From: GCA-002697625 sp002697625
GTDB taxonomy: Bacteria > Bacteroidota > Bacteroidia > Flavobacteriales > BACL11
Direction of reading: 5' to 3'
DNA: 64,000 nucleotides
NCBI GenBank assembly: GCA_964004625.1
Contig: CAXFOB010000039.1
Location: forward strand, 166,127-230,126
Notes under the pieces: generated by a model
Databases searched by the model: none
Seen by the model: only the letters and a program-made list of their open reading frames with translations
What the model was told of the DNA's origin: nothing
Translations under genes and position numbers: made by a program
Shown here: in pieces, positions 1 through 8,311 of the stretch
Numbering within the stretch: position 1 is the stretch's first letter
How the letters are laid out: each line of letters begins with the position of its first letter

Positions 1-14
1 TCTAAATTATTCAT
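1..14 (-). CDS. possible start of phoU, cut by window edge
   Basis: An ATG on the minus strand at 14-12 follows the pstB stop by 11 nt and opens a frame that runs off the window after four codons (M-N-N-L). phoU is the usual gene after pstB, so position alone suggests the phosphate-signalling protein PhoU. Four codons cannot support homology. Confidence 0.3.
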
Positions 15-25
15 TTTAGTTAATT

Positions 26-781
26 TTATCCAAATCTTCCAGTAATATAATTTTGAGTCCGTTCATTTTTGGGTTTTGTAAAAATAGTATCAGTTTTGTC
101 ATATTCAATAAGATCACCCATATAGAAAAAGGCAGTGAAGTCTGAAATTCTACTAGCTTGTTGCATATTATGAGTTACTATGATAATTGTATATTTTTCT
201 TTTAATTGATGAATTAACTCTTCAACTTTTGCAGTTGCAATTGGATCTAGTGCAGAAGTAGGTTCGTCCATTAATAAAATTTTAGGCTCAACTGCTAAGG
301 TTCTTGCTATACACAGTCTTTGTTGCTGACCACCACTTAGAGCCAAGGCCGATTTGTCAAGATCATTTTTTACTTCATCCCACAATGCGGATTGTTCTAA
401 AGCTTTTTTTACTCTCCTATTTAAAAAATCTTTATCCTTGATTCCTTGTATTTTTAATCCATACGAAACATTTTCAAATATGGACTTTGGAAATGGATTA
501 GGTTTTTGAAAAACCATTCCTATACCTTTTCTTAGTTCATCAACTAAAACATTTTTTTCGTAGATGTTTTTACCGTCAATAACTATTTCGCCATTCATAT
601 TGAAACTATCAATATAGTCATTCATTCTATTAAATAGACGTAGATATGTTGATTTTCCACATCCAGATGGCCCAATAAGAGCGGTAACAGCGTTCTCTTC
701 AAATTGCATATTAACATTTCTAAGCGCTTGAAAATCTCCATAAAATACATCAATATTTTTTGCTTCAATTTTTGTTTTCAT
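26..781 (-). CDS. pstB: phosphate ABC transporter ATP-binding protein PstB
   Basis: Cytoplasmic ATPase of the high-affinity phosphate importer PstSCAB. It shows Walker A GPSGCGKST at residues 37-45, the signature LSGGQQQR at 148-155 and Walker B ILLMDEP at about 168-174. The ion-type PstB motif FQKPNPFPKS follows the Q-loop. Its 251 residues are normal for the family. It starts 1 nt after the pstA stop and is the last complete gene of the minus-strand pstS-pstC-pstA-pstB series, so it is almost certainly cotranscribed and phosphate-controlled. Assignment is secure from motifs and context. Confidence 0.97.
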   Translation of the reverse strand: MKTKIEAKNIDVFYGDFQALRNVNMQFEENAVTALIGPSGCGKSTYLRLFNRMNDYIDSFNMNGEIVIDGKNIYEKNVLVDELRKGIGMVFQKPNPFPKSIFENVSYGLKIQGIKDKDFLNRRVKKALEQSALWDEVKNDLDKSALALSGGQQQRLCIARTLAVEPKILLMDEPTSALDPIATAKVEELIHQLKEKYTIIIVTHNMQQASRISDFTAFFYMGDLIEYDKTDTIFTKPKNERTQNYITGRFG

Positions 782-782
782 T

Positions 783-1640
783 CTACCAGTTTATTTTTTT
801 TTGCCATTTGTTCCTGAAATATACAGCTATACCATTCATTATGAATGTAATAATTAATAGAATGATTATTGCCGCAGCTGCATTTATTGTAAATTCGTGT
901 TGTGGACGAGAGATCCAATTAAAAATTTGAATTGGTAACACGGTGAATTCGTCCATTGGTGAAGATGGGGTGAAAGGTACATAAGCCAACGCGCCAATTA
1001 CAATTAGAGGGGCTGTTTCTCCAACCGCTCTTGAAATGGCTAAGATTACTCCTGTGAGAATACCTCCACCTGCAGCGGGTAGTATCTGATACCACACCGT
1101 TTGCCATTTAGTTGCTCCAAGTCCGTAAGAGGCCGCTCTAATAGAAGGAGGTACAGCTTTTAGAGCCTCTCTTGTAGCTACAATTATTATTGGAAGTACC
1201 AATAACGCTAAGGTAAAACTACCCGCTAATATACTACTACCGAGATTCATTAGTCTTACAAAAATCTCAAGACCTAACAGACCATATATTACTGAGGGAA
1301 CACCGGCTAAATTTGATATATTTACCTCCAGAAGAGAAGACAATTTACTTTTATCCCCATATTCTTCTAAATAAATTCCTGCAGCAATTCCCAACGGAAC
1401 AACTACAAGAAATGTAAAGATCACAATCCAAAGTGAACCACTCCAAGCTGTAAGAATCCCTGCTTTCTCAGCTTTTCTAGATGGAAGTGAATTTAGAAAA
1501 TCCCAATCAATTCTTGTTAATCCATCATAAAGAATGCTTCCAATAAAGAATCCAAGTATTATAATTCCAATTAGTGTAGCGAATATTCCGATAAAATTAA
1601 AAATTCTATCCTTGATTCTATTTTTAGTGCTGTTAGTCAT
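783..1640 (-). CDS. pstA: phosphate ABC transporter permease PstA
   Basis: Inner-membrane permease that pairs with PstC to form the phosphate channel. The 285 residues contain about six hydrophobic segments. The cytoplasmic coupling loop reads REALKAVPPSIRAASYGLGA and is followed by the PstA/PstC signature SRAVGETAPL. A short cytoplasmic N-terminus (MTNSTKNRIKDR) precedes TM1. It overlaps the end of pstC by 8 nt, which supports translational coupling. Calling it PstA rather than PstC rests on its position after pstC and the GETAPL motif. Confidence 0.95.
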   Translation of the reverse strand: MTNSTKNRIKDRIFNFIGIFATLIGIIILGFFIGSILYDGLTRIDWDFLNSLPSRKAEKAGILTAWSGSLWIVIFTFLVVVPLGIAAGIYLEEYGDKSKLSSLLEVNISNLAGVPSVIYGLLGLEIFVRLMNLGSSILAGSFTLALLVLPIIIVATREALKAVPPSIRAASYGLGATKWQTVWYQILPAAGGGILTGVILAISRAVGETAPLIVIGALAYVPFTPSSPMDEFTVLPIQIFNWISRPQHEFTINAAAAIIILLIITFIMNGIAVYFRNKWQKKINW

Positions 1641-2505
1641 ATTGTTCTCGGAATTTTTTTCTTATATAAAATGAAATATTGTTTAATAAAAATGTTAATA
1701 TAAACAAGGATATCCCGGCCGCAAAGATAGTTTTATATTCTAGTGAATTGTGTGGCACATCTCCTTTAGCTACTTGAACAATATAGGCTGTAATTGTCGA
1801 AATAGGAACAGTAGGGTCAACTGTTAATCTTGGTTGTTGACCAGCTGCAATTGCTACGATCATTGTTTCACCAATTGCTCTGGAAAATGCTAATATTACA
1901 GAAACGATAATCCCAGAAGAAGCTGCTGGCACCATAACACGAAATGATGTTTGTAATCTTGTTGCTCCCATCCCATAGGAAGCATTTCTTAATGATTTTG
2001 GAACCGCACTTAACGCATCTTCACTTAGAGAACTAACATAAGGAATAATCATAATCCCCATTACAATACCAGCAGACAAAGAATTAAAACCTGAAAGATT
2101 TGGAATAAAAGATTGTAAAAATGGAGTAACAACCGCTAAAGCAAAAAAACCATATACTACGGTTGGTACAGCAGCTAGTATTTCTAAGAGTGGTTTTGTT
2201 ATTTTTTTGAATTTTTTGTTTGCATACTCGCTTAAATATATTGCAATTGTAATTCCTACAGGAAGAGCGACGGATACAGCAATGAAAGTAGTTAATAAAG
2301 TCCCAGTAACAAGCGGTAGTATTCCGAAGTTTTTCTTCACAAACAATGGTGTCCATTCTTTATTTGTTAAGAATTCAATTATTGAAACTTCTTTGAAAAA
2401 TGAGATGCTTTCAGATAGCAAAACATATAAAATGCCAATAGTTGTTAAAATAGTAACAATTGCTGACAGTTTTAAAATAAATTCTATAAATTTTTCTTGC
2501 GTCAC
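1633..2505 (-). CDS. pstC: phosphate ABC transporter permease PstC
   Basis: Second permease of the phosphate importer, 290 residues with about six membrane segments. The coupling loop EDALSAVPKSLRNASYGMGA and the motif SRAIGETMIVAIAAG are typical of PstC. The chosen start is GTG (MTQEKFIEF); no in-frame ATG lies close enough to keep TM1. A hairpin at 2524-2548 lies between pstS and this gene, so its transcript level may be lower than that of pstS. Confidence 0.95.
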   Translation of the reverse strand: MTQEKFIEFILKLSAIVTILTTIGILYVLLSESISFFKEVSIIEFLTNKEWTPLFVKKNFGILPLVTGTLLTTFIAVSVALPVGITIAIYLSEYANKKFKKITKPLLEILAAVPTVVYGFFALAVVTPFLQSFIPNLSGFNSLSAGIVMGIMIIPYVSSLSEDALSAVPKSLRNASYGMGATRLQTSFRVMVPAASSGIIVSVILAFSRAIGETMIVAIAAGQQPRLTVDPTVPISTITAYIVQVAKGDVPHNSLEYKTIFAAGISLFILTFLLNNISFYIRKKFREQYD

Positions 2506-2523
2506 TCTTATTTTCTAAAAGCT

Positions 2524-2548
2524 AAAACCACACTTAAAGTGTGGTTTT
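2524..2548 (-). terminator. hairpin between pstS and pstC (partial terminator or stabilising stem)
   Basis: Two 12-nt arms, AAAACCACACTT (2524-2535) and AAGTGTGGTTTT (2537-2548), are perfect inverse complements around a single base, so the loop must open from the centre. It carries T/A runs on both sides. It sits 58 nt past the pstS stop and 18 nt before pstC. Within one operon it would act as a partial terminator or a 3'-end stabiliser favouring the binding protein. Confidence 0.65.
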
Positions 2549-2606
2549 AACAAACATACAAACATACAAATATTATGAAATAATATTTAATTATTATGAA
2601 GAATAT

Positions 2607-3551
2607 TTATTTGGTTATAAAACTTTTGAATTTTGCTTTTTCAATCTCGTATTCTTTTGGTTGAAGAGGGATATATCCTACATCTTCTACAAGTGCTCCA
2701 GCATTATTTAAATAAAATTCCACAAATTCCTTAACCTCTTTTCTGTCTTTCGCAGTGTTATTTGCGTAGATAAATATAGGTCTAGAAAGAGGAGCGTATG
2801 TTCCATTAGAGACTGTTTCCATTGAAGGAGAAACTGAACCATTCCCATTATCTACTCCAACTAGTTTTAATTTATCTTTGTTTTCTTCGTAATAAGCTAA
2901 TCCAAAGAAACCTAGTCCATATTTATCTCCAGCTATTCCTTGAACCAATACATGATCATCTTCTGATGCTGTATAGTCTCCTCTTGTTCCAACTTTCTTT
3001 CCACAGATTGCTTCTGCGAAATAGTCATATGTACCAGAAGCTGTCCCAGGACCAAAAAGTCTAAGTTCTTCATTAGGCCATTCCTCTCTTATTTGATTCC
3101 AGTACATTATTTTTCCTTGAGCTTCAGGGTTCCAAATTTTTTCCAATTCCTCTACTGTAAAATAATCAACCCAGGTATTTTCTGGATTTACAAGGACAGC
3201 TAGTCCATCATAAGCAACAGATAATCCAACATAGGATATATTGTTTTCATTACAAGCGGTAGCTTCTGAGTCTTTAATTGGTCTAGAAGCGTTAGAAATT
3301 GATGTTTCACCTCTACTAAATTTCTTAAATCCACCGCCTGTTCCTGATACTCCTACAGTAACTTTTACATTTGGTTGAACTGCTCTGAATTCTTCAGCAA
3401 TAGCCTCTGTGATTGGGTACACAGTTGAAGATCCATCAATTTTTACGTCACCAGATAATAGTTCTGAAGATGTTTCTGTTTCTGTTGCTCCTCCACAACT
3501 CATCAAAAATAAAGTTGTTAGGGACAATAATAATTTTTTCATTTTTTTCAT
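2607..3551 (-). CDS. pstS: phosphate ABC transporter substrate-binding lipoprotein PstS
   Basis: Phosphate-binding protein that feeds PstCAB. The start MKKMKKLLLSLTTLFLMSC gives a lipoprotein signal peptide with lipobox L-M-S-C, so it should be membrane-anchored. The mature part begins with the PstS pattern KIDGSSTVYPITEAIAEEF and carries the ligand-loop region GVSGTGGGFKKF and FGPGTASGTYDYF. A longer frame starts with TTG at 3578, but that codon lies inside the TAnnTTTG promoter box at 3576-3583, so ATG at 3551 (or 3542) is preferred. First gene of the pst operon, with a predicted Pho box upstream. Confidence 0.95.
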   Translation of the reverse strand: MKKMKKLLLSLTTLFLMSCGGATETETSSELLSGDVKIDGSSTVYPITEAIAEEFRAVQPNVKVTVGVSGTGGGFKKFSRGETSISNASRPIKDSEATACNENNISYVGLSVAYDGLAVLVNPENTWVDYFTVEELEKIWNPEAQGKIMYWNQIREEWPNEELRLFGPGTASGTYDYFAEAICGKKVGTRGDYTASEDDHVLVQGIAGDKYGLGFFGLAYYEENKDKLKLVGVDNGNGSVSPSMETVSNGTYAPLSRPIFIYANNTAKDRKEVKEFVEFYLNNAGALVEDVGYIPLQPKEYEIEKAKFKSFITK

Positions 3552-3575
3552 TTTTAATTTATTATAATTTTTTGA

Positions 3576-3583
3576 CAAACGTA
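3576..3583 (-). promoter_or_regulatory. pstS promoter, -7 box
   Basis: TACGTTTG on the minus strand matches the Bacteroidota -7 consensus TAnnTTTG. The predicted transcription start falls about 15-20 nt before the pstS ATG. The direct repeats of the predicted Pho box begin 18 nt upstream, over the -33 region. Confidence 0.6.
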
Positions 3584-3601
3584 ATCATTCATTATTTGAA
3601 G

Positions 3602-3631
3602 AATATTAATTTAATGTTAACCAAATGTTAT
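3602..3631 (-). promoter_or_regulatory. predicted Pho box of pstS operon
   Basis: On the plus strand three elements start at exact 11-bp steps: AATATTAA (3602), AATGTTAA (3613) and AATGTTAT (3624). Read towards pstS they are TTAACATT-like. PhoB-family regulators are known to bind direct repeats with 11-bp period. The same arrangement precedes the porin gene. PhoB binding is inferred from the arrangement and the adjacent phoBR genes. Confidence 0.65.
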
Positions 3632-3634
3632 TAA

Positions 3635-4561
3635 TTAAAATTTATATTCTAAGTTTAGATATAAAGCGTTGTCCTTTACATCATTTTCATTTGTTGTTTG
3701 TCTAATATTTACAGCTGCTTTGACACCTTTAGTTAGTTGAGCTTCAACACCAGCTATAGCGTAAGTACCGTCTTCATCCCAAGATCCTTCTGATGTATAG
3801 TCATCATATCTTCCAAATAAAGTATATCTTTCAGATAATTTGTAAGAGCCATATACTGACATTATTTCTCTGTCATCATTTTCAATATTGTTAGAGTTCG
3901 CCATCATGTCAGTTTCAAAACCAAGATTTAATCCGTTGTTTGAATAAGAAATTGATGCTGTAGTTATTTCTTGATCTATATCACTACAAGCACAGCTCTT
4001 TATGTCTCTAAATAATCTAATTGAAAAACTGGATAGTTTATAAGTTCCTCCAAATCCTACTCTCATTAAACCATCAGCATCTTGAGTTTTTTTGTATCCT
4101 TCTCCATTTAAAATTTGACCGTCGATAGTGAAATTTTCAAAAACTTCATAGTCTAAACTAACACCCAAATCGGCTGGATTAGCCCACTTTTCTTTGTCTA
4201 GTGCAGATTTTTCAATGTACCTTCTTCCCCATGATTTTTCCATGAACTTAAAGTTTTTAGCTCCAATCATACCCATGTTTATGGAGGCATTAGACATTGG
4301 TTTCCATGTCAAAGACGCAATTTTAAGGAATGTTGTGTAAGCTGATCCAGATTCATTATTACCTACATCAAATGTGATTTTTGTAGAGAAATTGTCATCA
4401 ATCTTGTAAGAGTAACCTAAATAAGCTCTTTTTAATTCAAATTCATTTTTATCATTATCCTGATTGAAGTTTGTAAATACCTTTCCAAAAGGTTTCCCTT
4501 CTTGTGCATTAATTGAAAGTGTAAATGCAAACACTAATGTTAAACTAAATAATTTTTTCAT
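3635..4561 (-). CDS. outer-membrane porin, probably phosphate-inducible (OprO/OprP-like)
   Basis: A 308-residue outer-membrane protein with signal peptide MKKLFSLTLVFAFTLSINAQ. Alternating-polarity strands such as FELKRAYLGYSYKIDDNFSTK and a terminal LYLNLEYKF (C-terminal Phe) fit a beta-barrel. It resembles the phosphate-selective porin O/P family. It lies between the pst operon and phoBR and carries a Pho box like that of pstS, which argues that it admits phosphate or phosphorylated compounds during starvation. A Cys-x-Cys pair (SCACSD) in the middle is unusual for a barrel. Selectivity is inferred, not seen. Confidence 0.8.
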   Translation of the reverse strand: MKKLFSLTLVFAFTLSINAQEGKPFGKVFTNFNQDNDKNEFELKRAYLGYSYKIDDNFSTKITFDVGNNESGSAYTTFLKIASLTWKPMSNASINMGMIGAKNFKFMEKSWGRRYIEKSALDKEKWANPADLGVSLDYEVFENFTIDGQILNGEGYKKTQDADGLMRVGFGGTYKLSSFSIRLFRDIKSCACSDIDQEITTASISYSNNGLNLGFETDMMANSNNIENDDREIMSVYGSYKLSERYTLFGRYDDYTSEGSWDEDGTYAIAGVEAQLTKGVKAAVNIRQTTNENDVKDNALYLNLEYKF

Positions 4562-4592
4562 TTTCTATATATTTTAGAAGTTAATTTGCGGA

Positions 4593-4600
4593 CAAATTTA
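4593..4600 (-). promoter_or_regulatory. porin promoter, -7 box
   Basis: TAAATTTG on the minus strand matches TAnnTTTG and lies 31 nt before the porin ATG. The predicted Pho box begins 19 nt upstream, almost the same spacing as at pstS. Confidence 0.6.
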
Positions 4601-4619
4601 ATTAGAATTAGTTCGTTTA

Positions 4620-4649
4620 AATGTTAAGTTAATGTTAAATAAATGTGTT
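4620..4649 (-). promoter_or_regulatory. predicted Pho box of porin gene
   Basis: AATGTTAA at 4620 and 4631 and AATGTGTT at 4642 are spaced by exactly 11 bp (plus-strand reading). Two copies are perfect and the outer one is degenerate. This matches the repeat, period and promoter distance found before pstS. Confidence 0.68.
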
Positions 4650-4895
4650 TTATAGATTAATTTTTTAAGACATTCAGATTCTTTGATAACCAAATTTAGC
4701 AATTAATTAATATTCAGACAATATTTTACTATGATTAAATATATATTTTTAAATAAAAAATCAAATGGAGATAATTTATAGTATTATATGTATTTCAATT
4801 ATACTTATTCAAGTAATTAGGGATAGAAAAAATTATTTTAAAAAAACATAATTGAGTCTACTAATTAATTAATTCTTAATCATAATTTAGCAGTA
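4650..4895. other. intergenic region between porin and phoB
   Basis: Very AT-rich divergent spacer. It contains one short frame (4765-4851, listed separately) and a TAATTTAG box at 4882-4889 (one mismatch to TAnnTTTG) just before the phoB ATG. I see no terminator, repeat or RNA gene here. Confidence 0.5.
4765..4851 (+). CDS. possible 28-residue membrane peptide
   Basis: An ATG frame of 28 codons encodes a hydrophobic stretch (roughly residues 3-18, rich in Ile) followed by a basic tail RDRKNYFKKT, the layout of a small single-pass membrane protein. It sits in the phosphate-regulated spacer upstream of phoB. AT-rich DNA produces Ile/Tyr/Lys-rich chance frames, so this is weak. No homology is claimed. 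Confidence 0.2.
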   Translation: MEIIYSIICISIILIQVIRDRKNYFKKT

Positions 4896-5570
4896 ATGAA
4901 AAATAAAATCCTTTTAGTTGATGATGATGTAGATATTCTTGAAATTTTACGATATAATTTAGAGAAATCAAATTTCATTGTGGAAACTGCTTCAAATGGT
5001 ATTATAGCAATTGAAAAGGCGTTAAAATTCAAGCCTGATTTAGTTGTGTTAGATGTAATGATGCCAGAAATGGATGGCATTACAGCTTGTGAAAAAATAA
5101 GAGAACTGCCTGAATTAGAAAACGTTATTATAACTTTTTTAACTGCAAGAAATGAAGACTACTCACAAATAGCTGGACTTGAAGCTGGAGCAGATGATTA
5201 TATTGACAAACCAATACAACCAAAAGTATTTGTTACAAAAATTAAATCATTATTGCGAAGAAGATTAAATACTGAACAAAATGATATTATTACCTTCAAT
5301 GACATTACAATTGAAAAATCTAAATTTAAGGTTAAATTTCAAGAAAAAGAAGTTAAGCTCGCTAGAAAAGAATTTGATTTACTAGTCCTTTTGTTATCAG
5401 ATCCTGGAAAACTTTTTACGAGGGAAGAAATAATGAATAGGGTTTGGAAAGATGATTCTTTTGTTGGTGATAGGACTATTGATGTTCATATAAGAAAATT
5501 ACGTCAAAAGTTTGGAGAGAACTTAATCAATACAATAAAAGGAATTGGATATCAGTCAAAGGAACAATGA
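4896..5570 (+). CDS. phoB: phosphate regulon response regulator PhoB
   Basis: OmpR/PhoB-family transcription factor of 224 residues. The receiver domain spans about 1-120 with acidic pocket DDD at 9-11, phospho-acceptor Asp53 in VVLDVMMPEMDG and the conserved Lys in DKP. A winged-helix DNA-binding domain follows (LARKEFDLLVLLL, DRTIDVHIRKLRQKFG). It overlaps phoR by 4 nt (ATGA), a normal two-component arrangement. Its presence beside pst and two matching repeat boxes supports the PhoB assignment over a generic OmpR regulator. Confidence 0.92.
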   Translation: MKNKILLVDDDVDILEILRYNLEKSNFIVETASNGIIAIEKALKFKPDLVVLDVMMPEMDGITACEKIRELPELENVIITFLTARNEDYSQIAGLEAGADDYIDKPIQPKVFVTKIKSLLRRRLNTEQNDIITFNDITIEKSKFKVKFQEKEVKLARKEFDLLVLLLSDPGKLFTREEIMNRVWKDDSFVGDRTIDVHIRKLRQKFGENLINTIKGIGYQSKEQ

Positions 5571-6562
5571 AATTTAATACTCCACTAACAATATCATTTT
5601 ACATTTCATCATTAAGTACAATTTTATTGTTGATACTCTCTTATTTTGCTGATGTTTTAATTCCGTTTTATTTATTATCTATCATTTTTTTAGTAGTTGG
5701 AGTCTTTTCCTATTTTATTATTAGAAATTATATTCAAAGAAAAATAAATGTTCTCTATAGAAGCATACAAAAACAAAAGACTCTAAATGAGTCAACATTA
5801 GATATTGAAAAAGCAGAAAAGGAAGTGTCAGAATGGATCTTAGAACGTCAAGCAGAAATTGAACATCTAAAAGATACAGAAAAGTTTAGAAGAGAATTTT
5901 TAGGAAATGTATCACACGAACTAAAAACACCAATTTTTAATATACAAGGATATATTCTAACTTTGTTAGAAGGAGCATTAGAAGATGAGATGATAAATAG
6001 AAAATACTTGGAAAGAACACAGAAAAGTGTAGAGAGGATGATTTCTATTGTAGAGGACCTGTCCAATATTTCTAATATGGAATCTAATAATGAATCCCTC
6101 AAGTTCAACAAGTTTGATATTATTTCTTCATGTTTAAGTGTCATGGAATCTTTGGAGAAAAAAGCAGAAAAAAGTAGTATTTCTTTATCTTTTGACAAGA
6201 TTTATGCTCCAACATTTGTAGTTGGTAATGAAAATAAAATCTCTCAAGTGCTAATGAATTTGATTCACAACTCTATTATTTATGGAAAAGATGGAGGAGA
6301 AACTAAGGTAAAAATTTTTGATATGGATAAACAATATTTAATTGAAGTTTCTGACAATGGGATAGGTATTGATCAGGAGGATTTAGATAGATTATGCGAA
6401 AGGTTTTATAGAGTAGATTCTTCAAGGTCAATTGCGAAAGGAGGTACAGGATTAGGTCTTTCTATTGTAAAACATATAATTGAATTACATAAACAAACTT
6501 TTAACATAAGATCAACCCTTGGTGAAGGATCAACTTTTTCCTTTACTCTTCAAAAATCTTAA
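5567..6562 (+). CDS. phoR: phosphate regulon sensor histidine kinase PhoR
   Basis: Membrane histidine kinase of 331 residues. Two hydrophobic segments (about 8-28 and 32-53) lie close together with almost no periplasmic loop, as in PhoR proteins that sense through the Pst complex. A linker leads to the HisKA domain with His117 in FLGNVSHELKTP and to a HATPase domain with N-box HNSIIYG, DNGIGI and GGTGLGLSI. No clear PAS domain is visible. It is translationally coupled to phoB. Its 3' end overlaps the convergent glycosyltransferase gene by 20 nt. Confidence 0.9.
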   Translation: MKFNTPLTISFYISSLSTILLLILSYFADVLIPFYLLSIIFLVVGVFSYFIIRNYIQRKINVLYRSIQKQKTLNESTLDIEKAEKEVSEWILERQAEIEHLKDTEKFRREFLGNVSHELKTPIFNIQGYILTLLEGALEDEMINRKYLERTQKSVERMISIVEDLSNISNMESNNESLKFNKFDIISSCLSVMESLEKKAEKSSISLSFDKIYAPTFVVGNENKISQVLMNLIHNSIIYGKDGGETKVKIFDMDKQYLIEVSDNGIGIDQEDLDRLCERFYRVDSSRSIAKGGTGLGLSIVKHIIELHKQTFNIRSTLGEGSTFSFTLQKS

Positions 6563-7589
6563 ATAATTTATTCCAATCTGTCTCAGATTCCCCAAAGTTT
6601 TTAAATCCAGAATATTCTTTACTTTTTAGCAGAGATTTTGTTAAATCAAAATCTTTTTGATTCTGATAAAAACAGATTCCTTGTTTTTCTAAATATTCAG
6701 CAAGATATTCTTGCTCTTTTTGCCCTGGAGTTGGAATAAAAATAGCTTCTAATTTTAATTTTTCTAAATCCATTATTGTAGAATATCCTGATCTACAAAC
6801 TACAATTTTAGATTTTAAAAGGATTGTATTTAATTCTTTAGCATTTAGATAAGAGTATATTTCACAATTTCCAATAGTCTTATCATATTCTTCTTCTGGT
6901 TTCCCTAAAATAATACAGGACTTAGTTTCCCATTTTATTAAATTATCAGTGGCTATTTTCTCTAAGATTGTTCGTTGAGGTTCTGGACCTGATATTAAAA
7001 AACAAATATCGTATTCCTTCTTTGTTTTCCTGTATTTAAGCCTTGAAAGGGTCCCAATATACTTAATTGAACTCTCTGAAGATATAGATAGTTCTCCAGA
7101 TAATTTATTTTTATTACAGTCAGGAACCCAACATTCAGTATATTTTTTAAGAAAAAAATGGTTAATCTGATTAATAAAATTTGAGAACAATGGACTTTTA
7201 ATTTGTATCTGATGACTTATAAATACAGAGCAAATAGACGAATTCCACATACCATATCTGTTGTCAGAAATAACAGCATCAATCTTATATTCTTTTATGA
7301 TTTTCTTCAAATTTTTATGTTCCTGTATAATTCCTAGTACTATTTTTGGAATCTGAAAAAACATCCTCCATATCATCATTCTTCCATCTTTAGAGTATTT
7401 TATATTATATCCTTTTGAAGAGATAAATTGTAAATCCGGAAATTCTTTTCTTAATAAAACTTCTGACCTCCCACTTGACGATAGGATTATCTCGAAATTA
7501 TGTTTAATTAATTCTCTAATTATAGGAATACACCTGGTAGCATGTCCTATTCCCCAATCTAGGGGGGAAACTAAAATTCTTTTTTTCAT
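6543..7589 (-). CDS. MurG/UGT-like glycosyltransferase (GT-B fold)
   Basis: A 348-residue protein whose N-terminus, MKKRILVSPLDWGIGHATRC, has the glycine-rich loop and GHATR motif of UGT/MurG-type glycosyltransferases. A nucleotide-binding C-terminal half is suggested by FLISGPEPQR, CRSGYSTIMD and IPTPGQKEQEYLA. Donor and acceptor are unknown. The frame is open upstream to 7691, but that extension would overlap trmB on the other strand; ATG at 7589 with the canonical N-terminus is the right start. Convergent with phoR, divergent from trmB. Confidence 0.82.
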   Translation of the reverse strand: MKKRILVSPLDWGIGHATRCIPIIRELIKHNFEIILSSSGRSEVLLRKEFPDLQFISSKGYNIKYSKDGRMMIWRMFFQIPKIVLGIIQEHKNLKKIIKEYKIDAVISDNRYGMWNSSICSVFISHQIQIKSPLFSNFINQINHFFLKKYTECWVPDCNKNKLSGELSISSESSIKYIGTLSRLKYRKTKKEYDICFLISGPEPQRTILEKIATDNLIKWETKSCIILGKPEEEYDKTIGNCEIYSYLNAKELNTILLKSKIVVCRSGYSTIMDLEKLKLEAIFIPTPGQKEQEYLAEYLEKQGICFYQNQKDFDLTKSLLKSKEYSGFKNFGESETDWNKLFKIFEE

Positions 7590-7619
7590 TTTCACCAGCC
7601 TAAAATAGAGAAAACAATT

Positions 7620-7627
7620 TATTTTTG
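7620..7627 (+). promoter_or_regulatory. trmB promoter, -7 box
   Basis: TATTTTTG matches TAnnTTTG and lies 15 nt before the TTG start of trmB, in the 53-nt gap between divergent genes. Confidence 0.45.
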
Positions 7628-7642
7628 TAGAAAAAATTAAAC

Positions 7643-8311
7643 TTGGCAAAAAATAAATTAAAGAGATTCTCTCAGTTGGAACAACTACCAAATGTAATTC
7701 AACCTGAGACGTATGAATTAAAAGAAGACATTCCTTTAAAAGGAAATTGGCATAATCAATTTTTTAAGAATAATCATCCAATTGTTTTAGAGTTAGGGTG
7801 CGGTAAAGGAGAATATTCTGTAGCATTAGCAGAAAGGTTTCCTAAGAAGAACTTTATTGGTGTTGATATAAAGGGTAATAGGATGTGGGTTGGTGCAACT
7901 GATTCCAATCACAAAAAAATGAAGAATATTGCCTTTTTAAGAATAAGGATTGAAAATATAATAAAATGTTTTGCTGAAAATGAGGTGAGCGAAATTTGGA
8001 TTACTTTTCCAGATCCTCAGATAAAAAGAAAACGACAATCTAAAAGATTAACTCATCCGGATTTTTTAAAGAAATACAATAACTTTCTGAAGGAAGATGC
8101 AATTATTAATTTAAAAACAGATAGTGCTTTTTTATATGGTTATACACTTGGGGTAATAGAAGGGGAGAATCATGAGTTATTAGATTGCACAAATGATGTA
8201 TATAATGTACATCAGACAAGAGAGAATATGGATATTAAAACGCATTACGAAAAAATATATTTGGGAAAGAACACTGCTATTACATATACCAAATTTAGAT
8301 TAAATTATTGA
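7643..8311 (+). CDS. trmB: tRNA (guanine-N7-)-methyltransferase TrmB
   Basis: Methylates G46 of tRNA using S-adenosylmethionine. The SAM-binding loop LELGCGKGEY is at residues 49-58; the catalytic and substrate signature ITFPDPQIKRKRQSKRL follows, then a C-terminal TDSAFLYGYT motif. Its 222 residues are normal. The start is TTG: no ATG occurs before the SAM motif, and the N-terminus MAKNKLKRFSQ fits the family. Confidence 0.93.
   Translation: MAKNKLKRFSQLEQLPNVIQPETYELKEDIPLKGNWHNQFFKNNHPIVLELGCGKGEYSVALAERFPKKNFIGVDIKGNRMWVGATDSNHKKMKNIAFLRIRIENIIKCFAENEVSEIWITFPDPQIKRKRQSKRLTHPDFLKKYNNFLKEDAIINLKTDSAFLYGYTLGVIEGENHELLDCTNDVYNVHQTRENMDIKTHYEKIYLGKNTAITYTKFRLNY

Noticed and set aside
3552..3578. 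TTG start of pstS nine codons upstream
   Set aside because: The TTG lies within the -7 promoter box, and the lipoprotein signal starts cleanly at the internal ATG.
5848..6198. Open frame antisense to phoR
   Set aside because: It lies fully inside the HisKA and HATPase coding region of phoR on the opposite strand and has no independent support.
7590..7691. 34-codon N-terminal extension of the MurG-like glycosyltransferase
   Set aside because: It would overlap trmB on the other strand, adds a non-conserved stretch, and the canonical glycine-rich N-terminus starts at 7589.
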